Part shown: positions 1 through 10,252 of the stretch, in pieces
How the letters are laid out: every line of letters starts with the position of its first letter
Numbering within the stretch: the first letter of the stretch is position 1
NCBI GenBank assembly: GCA_020736575.1
Contig: JAGPYM010000080.1
Span: 24,726 to 88,725 of the forward strand
Source of the DNA: Thelonectria olida
Lineage: Eukaryota; Ascomycota; Sordariomycetes; Hypocreales; Nectriaceae
Direction: 5' to 3'
DNA: 64,000 nucleotides
Position numbers and translations under genes: made by a program
Notes under the pieces: generated by a model
The model's input: the letters and a program-made list of their open reading frames with translations, nothing else
Told to the model about the DNA's origin: nothing
Database searches by the model: none

Positions 1-617
1 TATGGTGGGACAGAAGTTGTATGATGTGATTCTGCAAAAATTTGGGTCACGCTTGTCCCCTGAGGATTTTTGTAGCTATGTGTTTAAGCCCTCGGACTCA
101 CGCTTGGCTTCGGTCTGTTCTTTGCCGCTGAAGAGGAACAATTGCTCGGCGGCGTTGTGGACGAATCCGATTACTGGCGTATCCTAAAGATCAGATTCGA
201 GTACGGGTCATGTATGACCGGCCAAACTCCTTTCTTGGAAGTAGTGGTAAGGATCATCCAGAATGACCTGAGCGTTGGCATTGCAGGTTGACTCCAGCGA
301 CGAGCGACTCACTGGCTCTGCCAATGCCAGGGCGACTAATTGGTAACAAGGGTCGGAATTGATACGAGAAATAGGTTAAGTGACCGGCTAAGAACACTCG
401 CCAAGCCTCACAGGGTAGTATTTCAAGATGTAAATAGTCAAAGTGCTATCGGCATAAGGAAGGTGGATATACTAATACGAGCACCTTGATTCTTGTGATA
501 ACGCTTGATCAATCAGGCCTGCTTATAGGTACAAGTAGACGGATCGCCGCACCCATTTCAGTCCGCTTGGTTGACCTTCTAGCAAATTAGATGCAGAGTC
601 GACGGAGCGGTTTCAAC
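1..617. other. Left edge, no supported gene
   Basis: A 61-codon open frame runs from base 2 to 187 on the plus strand and could be the tail of a gene cut by the window edge. It has no motif I recognise. From 188 to 617 I see only short open stretches. The last part presumably holds the promoter and 5' leader of the protease gene that follows. Confidence 0.3.
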
Positions 618-1596
618 ATGATATCCGGTTTCGTTCTATTCGGTCTGGCTGGCGCTGTGGCCGGCTCTGTGGCCTATGCCGGCCAAACCGCACCTCGTGG
701 TCGCGGATGTCTGGTCTCCAACGAGGGCCTCGTGCAAGATGCAAGCCTTCACAAGCCCAGCGGTCGCCAGAATCTTCCCAATAGCATCACTGTAGATGTG
801 ACTTTTCACCTCGCCAGCACCGAGGAAGATGAGAATCTCATCACCGATGCCATCGTCGACGCCCAGTGGAAGATTCTGCACGACGCTTTTGCCAAGTACA
901 ACATCAATCTCGTCCTGAACTCTACAGAGCGCGTCGTTGATAACCTCACCGGCCACTCGTTCCTCATCTACGAAGGACCGGACAAGGGCTGGGTAAACTA
1001 TGAAGAGGAAGAAAGGAAGTACTTCACAAGCACGCGTAAAGGCGGCTACGACGCGCTCAACTTGTACTTCTTCAGCAAATATTCGCCAGGCGCCACGGGA
1101 TATTGCAACTGGCCTACCGTCATTGCCGAAGGAGACGATGTGACCTTTGGCTTGGACTCATGCCAACTGAGTGCAATGACCATGCCGGGATTCACCGTCG
1201 AGCAGGGCGCATTCGAGGACTGGAATCAGGGTCATCTTGCGGTGCACGAAGCTGGGCACTGGTTCGGCTTGAACCACACTTTCGCCGGAGGTTGTTCGGA
1301 GCCTGGTGACTTTGTCGCAGATACACCTGCGCAGAGGACCCAGATATTCGGGTGTCCAGTTGGATCGGATAGCTGTCCGGATCAGCCAGGCCTGGATCCG
1401 ATTCACAACTTCATGGGCTACACACAGGATAACTGGTATGTCTTCCGTCAGATGCGCACCGCCGAGAGGTTGGGTAAACGCGAATGTAAGCAGTACAGTA
1501 GTTAACTTCTTCTTCCTCTCTAGCACCAACGAGTTTACTGCTGGCCAGAAAGATCGTATGTTTGAGACATTCTTCGGATACAGGAGAGAGCTGTAG
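618..1596 (+). CDS. Secreted M43 (pappalysin-type) zinc metalloprotease
   Basis: CDS join(618..1435,1524..1596), about 296 residues. The second in-frame Met (618) is preferred over the one at 591 because it gives a clean signal peptide (MISGFVLFGLAGAVAGSVAYA). The zinc site HEAGHWFGLNH starts at His210 and is followed by a Cys-rich loop and the Met-turn NFMGY. The intron 1436..1523 (GTATGT...CTCTAG) restores the family C-terminus DNCTNEFTAGQKDRM by joining TG to C, which is strong support for the splice. The protein should be a secreted endopeptidase of the fungal MEP1-like class, about the usual length. It is isolated on its strand, with an unrelated gene downstream. No defect is seen. The family is confident; substrate and role are not readable. 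Confidence 0.9.
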
Positions 1597-1902
1597 TTGT
1601 TGTGAGATGCTTGGACTATCCAGCAAGGTCGGCTCTGTCAATTACCAAGTTTGATCCTACAGCTTGCTAGAGAGAGCATCAGCCGGTGTGGTATAGCTCT
1701 TCAGAACATCGGCTACGTAATTGAATGTGAATTGATCTAGTCTAATAAATAGGAACCTACTTCTGAATAAGACATTACCATTCAGAGGCGCGCTACGTCT
1801 GCGGTGACTGCAACTGTGATGCCAGTGTAGAGCCCAACAAGTCGATCTAGAAGCTGTCACATTGCTGAGTCTCGATCATCTCTCCACCCAAGTCGGCAAG
1901 TG

Positions 1903-3347
1903 ATGTACTCGATGAACATCAAAATGTAAGAGCCGGAAGTCGCCTGTAGTAAGTCTATCTTCTCACGCGCGTTTGATATTTTCGTTACAGAGTTGCTCAG
2001 AGTGTTCAAAGTCTTTTCAAGGACCCCTTTAGATATCAGAGATGGCTAGTCCCTGAATCAAACCTCATCCTGCGACCTGAAATTCCCAACTCAACCGGAA
2101 TCGGACTCAATATTAAGGCAATTCTAAGTTCTAGGTATCCAGCGGTAAGGAATGCTAGGACCTTGATGTTCGGCGTACATGTAGACTTTCGGCCAAATCC
2201 ATCCGGAGACAAGAACGGAGACGGCAGCAAACTATTCAGGATTCCCGATCTCGGCGAGTATCAGATCATGTGGACTGCTACCCGGGACACGGCGCCCAAC
2301 ATGAGGTCGGCTTGGAAATCGGTAAACTATTTCAGCACCGTCCATGGGCAAGACAGTACAATCCCCAGCAGCGGTGTTGAGTTTCTGGCGCAGTTTATCT
2401 GCCACCTGGAGAAAACATGGCTCGAGTTGTGTAACCGAGCGGATGAACATTTTTGGCAATGTGTAAGTGGGCGAGGAATTCGACGTCTGATACTCGCGTT
2501 GCAACTCGCCAGAAACCTGGCACGTTCTATTACCTTCATGTACTAACCATGGCTATCGTAATTCAGCGCGAAGATCAGCTCAATGACGGTGGAACCAACC
2601 CTAGACTCATTCATCGCCTCGCAGCAGATGCACAGACGTGGTCGAGCCTTCGAAGAATTCTGCGGAGCCACGTGGAGAGGTCGAGCGCCTTCATTACAGA
2701 GTACTGCAAGCATTGCGATGATGCAGGAGACGGAAGCGAATTGGTCGAGGCCCTTGACCAGATGCAGCTGCAGGTCAATGCTCGCCTCGACAAGCTTGAT
2801 CAGACGGGGAGGGATCTGCTACAGTTTGTACGAGCATGCGCTCGAAAGTGGGCATTGGACTGGCCAAGGCTAATGAGCATAGGAGTTCGCGTGGGTTTCG
2901 ATCACTGAGGCTACGAGCATGAAGCGTCTGAGCTGGATTACGGTACGCTCTCAACATACGTGATACGTTTCGATACCCCTGTACATTAGCCAGTGCTGAC
3001 GTGAGGCCGTGTAACCCAGTTGATCTTCTTACCTCCCATGTTCGCGTCGGTAAGGCTTCTCGTGCCGTATCCTTCTTATGCAATCACTAATACCGTCCAT
3101 ATAGAGTCTATTTGGCATGAACGTCAATTTGTTTCAAGACAATCCCGATTGGCGTTGGTACATACTCGTCGCAGGGTCAATAGTTGTGCTGACCATTGCC
3201 GTATGGCTCATATTCAAGTGCATTCCGGTTCGTGGCCACCCCGAGGACATGAATTCATCGCTAATCTCTGGCAAGGGAATCGAGTCGAAAATCGAAAAGG
3301 TCGCAGGGAATGCATCGCGGTTCTTGCGGGGAAGTCCTCTTAGATAA
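1903..3347 (+). CDS. Fungal protein with CorA-like C-terminal membrane domain
   Basis: Model: join(1903..1925,1991..2462,2567..2827,2883..2942,3020..3049,3105..3347), about 362 residues, every junction in frame. Acceptors include a perfect TACTAAC branch before 2567. The diagnostic part is assembled from the last exons: SMKRLSWITLIFLPPMFAS, then SLFGMNVNLFQDNPDWRWYI, then a hydrophobic helix ending near VWLIFKCIP. This is the two-helix CorA-like ending with the GMN signature, used in many fungal proteins as a membrane anchor or channel-like tail. An Arg/Leu-rich coiled segment precedes it (residues about 170-240). The 5' end is uncertain: the first exon is only 23 bp and more exons may lie upstream. 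It is not necessarily a magnesium transporter. A role at the plasma membrane is inferred. Confidence 0.7.
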
Positions 3348-3798
3348 TGTTGAGAACGGGGGAAGAGATGATAGGCTCAGGTGATGCCGGGGTAATTTAA
3401 TGGCTCGATATGATTCCAAGAGTTCTTTCCCTTCTTTACATTGGCTAATTAGCCATAGCGAGCATTTGTTCCCTCGATTTGTTCTTGCACGCGATGTATT
3501 ACTCTGAAAGGCCATTAGACTGAAGCCCCAGCCATTGGCAGTTAATAATAGTGACATACAACGCTGTTGAACAATCAAAAGACAACTGTTTAGTGAGTTT
3601 TGCAGACGTGAGAATGTACTAATGAAATGAAATAGACATGTGCAAAGCTCGACATCCAGTAAGGCAATAACGCAAAAGATCGAGAGTGAAAACTTGATCA
3701 GCCAATGTCCACAGTTTGCATATATCATTGCCCTATACTAACTCGGGAGTATTATAAAGGCAAATAAACAACTTCTCTCTTATATCTGTGTTCTTAGC

Positions 3799-4639
3799 TT
3801 GGAGCTATTAAAAACATCCACCTGTCACCGCTGTGCCCCGGAGAAGCCGAGTCGCAAGACGACCGGCCAAAACACATTCTGGTTCCGTGACCCCGTCGAA
3901 AACACCAATGCGAACCCTCTCACAGTCCCCTTCTTTGCTAAGCTTAGTTTGGATTGCCAGCACATCTTCACTACGCATGACCGTCGTCTGGTTGTGTACC
4001 CTTGTCACCGTGGGAAGCTTCTTCATATTGTCGCGATCCATCCGTCCAAAGACATTGGGCTTGAGTCAGAATGGTCGAAACTCGCGGGAGGAAAGTTGGA
4101 AGTTTTATTCAGTAGATACAGCGAATTCTCTCCCGAGATCATAGAGATGTGCAGTCTTGCCGAGGATGTAAAACAATGGAGCTTGGCGACACGAGATTCC
4201 CCAAGCAGTTCTACTTTGGAAAAAAAGGTGTTAGTAGGCAATGCTGCTCATCCCATGCTTCCCTGTAAGGGGTTTCTATAAGTTTCTATAACTCCAAGGC
4301 AATCTATATGTTAGGCTAACTGCAGCAGGCCAAGGTCAAGGGGGTGCCCAATCACTGGGAGACGGCGCGGCCCTAGGCGCTCTATTTCCCGCAGATACCA
4401 CCGCAGAACAGGTCCCCAGAAGGCTTGGGCTTTATAACAAGCTCCGTTATGGGCGGACAGTTACTATCATGGTTATGTCAATAGATAATAGCAAAAAGAG
4501 AGGGGAGATAGAAGAAGATTTGCGCAAATTTGTGCCGGATACTAAACTTCCCAGGGATGCGTTCCAGTATGCCGGGGATTCGCATATAGTGCGAGGTGCT
4601 CAACCGATGCTTTCCAGGGAGTGGGACGGGAGACTGTGA
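3799..4639 (+). pseudogene. Truncated FAD-dependent monooxygenase (salicylate hydroxylase type)
   Basis: Open frame 3799..4264 joins 4326..4639 across intron 4265..4325 (GTAAGG...TGCAG). The joined product carries the middle and C-terminal signatures of class A flavoprotein monooxygenases: DRRLVVYPC near residue 60, then GNAAHPMLP running into GQGQGGAQSLGDGAALG, the motif that closes over the FAD pyrophosphate. The N-terminal Rossmann motif GxGxxG and about 150-180 residues that should precede are absent, and the frame has no ATG near its start. Less than 500 bp separate it from the previous gene, so the missing part is not nearby. I call it a 5'-truncated relic. A distant first exon cannot be fully excluded. 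Confidence 0.75.
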
Positions 4640-4927
4640 CTGTTTATAGATGTCTCTGCATTTACTGGTTTTTTCCTCATTAGAGAGATGCGTAAATAAT
4701 GCTAAATGTTGGTGTTGCGTTCACTAAACGCTTAACTGAGAATGAAAATAATATCTTATTCAGTTAGTTTCTTTTCCACACACGATATAACAAGATAGTA
4801 CTCCTGTAGAGTGCGTGACCTGCCAGACGACGCGTCCTTTATCTACATACCAACTGTACAACCTTCAAATGAGAGATATGTTGTGATTCATCAATTACAG
4901 AGACTCTGAAACCTTTCAGTATCCGCA

Positions 4928-7029
4928 TTAGACATTCCACGTCAGATCCAACCCAGTCTCATACGCTTCGCGCCCCTCGGACCAAAGTAGATGTGAGAAA
5001 TCACCATCCGTCAGGGGTCCAAAAGCGTCAGGCCCAGAAAGCCCCAGGTCCCCAATCTCAGTTGCGTTTGGGGGCTCCCCGCTGGCAATACCTTCAATGC
5101 TCGACTGGTTCTCAAATGCTCCTGGTATCGATGCAGAGGGTCCCGTCAGCACTGGAACGGAATAATCCTGCATCGCCGCGGTTGGATCGCGCGGTTGTTG
5201 CAAGCCGTAACTGTCCGTATCCTCCGGGATAATCTCACTGATCACATTGGGATCCAGGGTTTCGCTAGGGTAAGGATGCTCAATCGCTTGATCGTCGTCG
5301 TGATCCTGTTCGACCGACATATCATCAGAAGAGTGCACCTCGTCGTCGGGAGCGTTGTGTAACCATGCGTCTGGGAGGAACTGATGGAATACGAACTTAA
5401 AGATCTTGGCTCTGCTCTCGCCCTGAAAGCCCATATCCTGCATCCCTTTTTGGAAAATCATCTGAGCCCTTTCGGAGCGCAAGTATTCCTCTGCATGGCT
5501 CAGCTTCTCCTCCTCGGCGTTGTTCAGGTACGGGTTGAAACAGGGTGGTTCGTTGGGGAATAGCACTTTGTAAAGCCGCTGCCACTGCTCCTTGGGAGAC
5601 TGACGCCTGTTGGCACGCTTGTCGATTTTTTTGAGCTTGTCGGCTGTGATGAGTGCGACTGGGGCGGCGGGCTTGGAAAGACAGGTGTGAGGTTGTACTT
5701 GGTCCTGTCCGAACGTTTTGTAACACCGAGGACAGTACGTCTGTGTGTGCATCTTCTTGAGATGATGCTTCACGTGGCTGGTCGTCTTGTGCCTCAAACT
5801 GCACATTCTCTTATACCTTTGCGGCTTCCACTTTAGAAGTGGGCAAGCAAAGCTGCGAGAGCTCCTGGATCCTCGGGCACTGGATGTGCCTTGCCCGGCG
5901 CCTCGAGATCCTTCGTCCTCGCTCTCTCCAGAGCCACCGACGGTTTTGCGTTTTTGCGGTCCGGTTTTATTCGTGATCGATGTATTGGCTTTTCTCCTTT
6001 TGGTACCCAGATCGCCAGCCGTGGGGTACGCATCCTGATTCCGTGCTGTACTCTTCCGTCTCTGAGACCTCCGTGGTGCGTAGGACCTGAAGAAATCGTC
6101 AAGAAGCAAATTCACCAACCAATCGATATTTTCCTGCTGCCCCAGCATGTTATGTACGGGATCTGGAGCCTGTGTGTTGAGGTTTCCTGTGGAAATGGTG
6201 TCGGAGCTGGAGCTAATACCAGGAGCCGAACATGTTGCAGACGCCATCTCTAAATCCTGGAGTAAATCACTTGCAGCCCAGGACTTGACGGAATCACCGA
6301 AACTACCGATGCCAGCAATCATAACGGATTCAACCTCAGTAGACTCAAGGAGATGGGTGTGGGGCCTGGGATAGGATGTCGAAGATGTCGTAGATGCGGT
6401 TTCTGGATCTGGGCTGGCTTTGGAATATCGATCCTCGGTTCCTCTGACGACATCAAAGGGCTCGCCAGCGAAACACAGGCGAGAATGTTCCCATGAGAAT
6501 TCATACTCCCATACAAACGGAGCAGCAGCTGTGTTATCAGTGGTTGACTGCCTTGTCCGCGCTTCGGGGTGCGAGACGCTTGCCGACAGCAGGCTGCCAG
6601 TGGGCAAAGAGAACGATACTCCAGCATCCGACAACTCGGACATGGACATGGCCTGCTGGGACAACGCGGTCGGCAATCCCAAGGGAACCAATGGCAACAT
6701 GCTCGTCTCTGTATGGTGATGGTCCAAGTCCTCGAATACAGGCTCTGAGCGCAGGTCGGAGGCAGAATGGATGGTGGGATATTCGTGCCCGCCAGCCCCG
6801 GTACCAACACCCAGGAGTGAAGGGCCATTGGCCAGGTCCTCCTCACGCGTAGCTGGGGCTGCTGGGCCTTGATCCAAGACCTGATATTGATTGGTCTGTT
6901 AGTTTGTTTCCTGGCGTATCGCTGGGCAAAGCCAAGTCGACTCACTCTAAGGGATGGCTTCTTGTGTGCTGAGGCGCTTGCTGAGCTGACAGCGCCGGTG
7001 GGTGTCTCAGTGTCCATCGGGTTGGACAT
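4928..7029 (-). CDS. C2H2-type zinc-finger protein, putative transcription factor
   Basis: CDS complement(join(4928..6880,6946..7029)), 678 residues. Intron 6881..6945 (GTGAGT...TATCAG) joins the first 28 codons, starting MSNPMDTETPTG, to the long exon. A Ser/Thr/Pro-rich N-terminal third and a basic patch (APRRSQRRKS, then TKRRKAN, a likely nuclear signal) precede a zinc-binding region at about residues 371-430. It reads FACPLLKW...CSLRHKTTSHVKHHLKKMHTQ followed by YCPRCYKTFG and a further His-x-Cys. This divergent C2H2 pair is found in many ascomycete proteins of unknown target. The C-terminal third is acidic (runs of D/E around EVHSSDDMSVEQDHDDD), suggesting an activation region. It stands alone on the minus strand. 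A nuclear regulatory role is inferred. Confidence 0.85.
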
Positions 7030-7637
7030 GGTGTTGATGATGCAAATTTGCAGCTATTAGTAGATAAAGCAGAGAGAAAGAAAGAAGTTGAAAAGATCGA
7101 GTCAATTGTGCGGCCAGTCGTCCGTTAAATAGAAGCGAATCGCAGTGTCAACGGTTTTTCTGCGCCTTCTCTGGGCTTTCTCTGCGATTTCTAACCCCTG
7201 CACAGCGCTCTGTGGCTTGAGGTGGGACCCAACGATTGAGCCAATCAGTGCGAGGGAATAGTGAAAGCTGCAGAGGTACAAGGGAAAAAGTGAAAGTTGC
7301 AAGGGAATAAGAGTACAGGGCACAGTCGAAAATTAATTAAACTGTTTTGGTATCGTTGCCGCTAATAAACGCTCCATGGCGATAAACCAGAAGACGGGAG
7401 CCCGCTCAAGTGCGAAGATGAGACGATGAACCTATTCTACCGAGAAACAGTTGCTACACGCAGATGCACAACAATGTTAAAGTCGGACATTTAATCGATT
7501 CTGCTCTAGGCTGAGTCTGGGGAATAGGAAAGGACGAGAACGGTACGTTCACCACCGATGGCTACAGAAAGAAGTTAGTCGGTGGCCGGGCTTGCTCAAT
7601 AGAGATGCTATGTTTACCCTATTGAGGCTATTGGAGT
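7030..7637. other. Intergenic, upstream of the C2H2 gene
   Basis: Six hundred bases without a supported gene. The part nearest 7030 presumably contains the promoter of the minus-strand zinc-finger gene. I see no tRNA, repeat or recognisable relic here. Confidence 0.4.
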
Positions 7638-8390
7638 CTACAAGCGAAGCCCGCACATGAGAGGTGCTTGGCAATCGCTCTTCTGACCTTTCACGTAGTA
7701 ATCCAGAAGCTTGGCTAGGTCCTCAACATTCGCTGGATCATACAGATCAGACCACTGCCATCGGCGCCGTTGCGACCAATCATGGTGTTTTGAAGTAATT
7801 TCCACTTGATATCCTAGGGGTACAGAATTCCACCTCAACAAAGCGTATCACGGTATAAATCGGCTACACCCTTCTAGGGAGCAAGGAAGGCCAATGATGG
7901 AGGTCGCTATGCAGCAACATTCAATTAAACCAGAGCGAGCCAGTTGTTGTCAGCGACAGCAACTTTACTGGAGCACCAGCCCAGGGTAGCCACATGCTCG
8001 ATGGTGTCGCCGCTATCTTTCCTGTCTTGTTCACTGAGCCATCTGTAAGGTTGCCAGCTCTCTCCTCACTTGATAATGTTCGCGGTGCCGTCGTCCATCT
8101 TGTGAAAGATCATAGCAATGCATTGAGTGTTCCAAGAGCGACCAATGTCACATCCACAATGGCGTAACCTTGAGCTGACCAAACCGCAGGGTTAAGACAC
8201 TCGAACTTCTTATAGCTACTGACTTGACTTTAGGGAATTCGAAATCCATCTGGGACCATGCCGGGACCATGCAGGCTTGAAATTAGGAAATATGAGTATA
8301 TTGATCGTAAGGGTCAGGGCAAAGAAATAATACCCACCATTTCCAGTTTTCCCATAAGGACTCCAGATCAAAATAGCCGGGACTTACTTC
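7638..8390 (-). pseudogene. Relic of CocE/NonD (peptidase S15-type) hydrolase
   Basis: Read on the minus strand across frames, the segment keeps the order of the S15/CocE alpha/beta hydrolase fold. VPAILIWSPYGKTG lies near 8385, then KFECLNPAVWSAQGYAIVDV, then IGRSWNTQ, then DTIEHVATLGWCSSKVAVADNNWLAL where the nucleophile elbow should be GNSW. Next come RPPSLAFLAP, KGVADLYRDTLC and finally DLYDPANVEDLAKLLDYYVKG. At least six stops (for example within IP*SQ, IIK*GES, AP*KG, LC*GG) and frame breaks interrupt it. The catalytic serine codon at 7943..7945 now reads AAC (Asn). Many lesions fit C-to-T or G-to-A change. The remainder of the N- and C-termini is not recognisable. It is clearly non-functional. 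Confidence 0.7.
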
Positions 8391-10252
8391 CTTAGTCGTC
8401 TTATACATCAACATGTGTGGCCAGCTCTCAGTTGCACCGGATATAAGCGTAAGCAGAACTAAAGCCCCAAGCCTTGAAGGACCCCATGAGTAGTAGCTGA
8501 GTACAACAGATCCACACAGTGGCTTTCTCTGACCTTAGACACAAGTCAAGTTCATGATCCCAGGCAACCCGACTCGACTCCAGCCTGATTGAATCCAATC
8601 CTTCTGGGCAACAGCCTTCAAGAGTTTCGATCCCAGTACGACAGTACTCGCGGGAGGAGGCAACAAAGAGTCGTCTGGATAACGGCCAGCGAGCATGGAA
8701 TATATCCACAACAAGGACACGGCCCTGATTAGAGAGATTGGTGGGTTCTAAACTATGCGCATACTGTAGACCGCACCACACGAAAGATCCAGGCCGCATA
8801 GAAACATGCCAATTTTCCCTATCATGGAGAGGCCTTAAATTAGTCGACTAGCTAGGTCAGTTTCCCTAGGGCTACCTCGGCAAGAAAGCGTACTTCTGCC
8901 GACGACGATTTCGAGATGTACCGGTATGTATGTATTCCTCTGCTGGAGACGATTTCCCCTTCAAGTCTGTCTGGGTCGTTTCCCTAGTTAGACTACCTCC
9001 TGGTCAAGGGACTTCCCAGCGACGAGTTTTGCCTGGGGATACTGTATATGGTGTTTCTCTCTCGCTTTCGTCGTCTGCTTCGCCCAATATTTTATTAACT
9101 TAGGGTTTGTCGACATCCGACCAACTGGCCTCCGTCTTATCATTCCCCTCATCTCCATTCCTCTCATATTCTTCACCATCTTCTTCTCCTTCTGCACGGA
9201 TCTTGTCCCAGTCAGCCTCTATGCTTGGCTTTTTGGGCGACCTGATCAACTTCCAGAAACCCCCAGTCGAGGAGCACTTTTGTGCCAAATATCGTGATCC
9301 CATAAGACTGCAAACTACCGAAGCGGAGGTGTTCTAAAGCGCATACCTGCTTAACCTCGTCGAACGCGGAGAGACAAGCGGAACACTCCGAAAACTATGG
9401 CTACGAAGCGTTTGAGGAGGCGAATGTATTTATTTCTACTGGCAGTCTTGCCCACAAACGTAAATGGCTTTGCACAACATGCGTAGGGAGGTACACTACG
9501 TAGCCAGCATTATAGGCTTGCATCGATCCGTAACCACACCCACGGCGCAAGAAGCGCTCCAATCTTACGATGATCATCGCGGAGATTGTCAAACGCTCAA
9601 AACAGGAACCGTTCCTCACCCCGCTCAATACAAAACCGTCTTTTTACGTGGCAGGGAAAGACCAAACTATAGTCAGCTCCCTGAGCAGTTGCCGATCAAC
9701 GTCCTTGTCGTCTGCTTCCATCCCGCCGCTTTAGCCACGGTTTGAGATCTGTGAACGCTATTCCTGAGTTTGGCCCGGTGCCTGCTTGTTCTTGTGTGCC
9801 GATATCATAACCCGAGTTGTCCGCGCTTGAACGCATCCTCGAGTTGGTGCTCACCTATCCTAACGCCTCCTATTTAGAGGATGGACTGTGGCCCTTCATA
9901 CTCGACAGTCCAGTAACATCCTCCCGAGGGACTTTTGGTTCACGCTTGCACGAATGCAGCTTCGTAGATGGCCTCTCTTTGAACTCCCAGCTGAGTATTC
10001 GCTTCTCATGCGTCCAGGCTATGTGACGAGACATGACTTGGGAGCTTCCCGTACGTTCGGCGTACTTCTGGTATGTATGATTGAAGTTGGTCACTTCTTA
10101 ATTCTTCCATACCGGCCCTTGCACTCCTTAGACTACTCTATCCAATAATAACTCAAAGCTAACGAGATACTAAACCTCCACTCGCGCAATCACGGCTTGG
10201 AAACATTGTTTAAGAGTTTTGAGAACGACTGCTGGAGGTATATTATACCGCT
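8391..10252. other. Gene-poor stretch with possible decayed coding sequence
   Basis: No intact gene is supported. A minus-strand open frame at 8428..8799 (123 codons) may be the ruined N-terminal end of the S15-like relic. A minus-strand stretch from about 9303 to 8900 is coding-looking but unrecognised: a charged segment rich in E and D, interrupted by TAA and TGA. The rest shows only short open frames. Confidence 0.3.
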
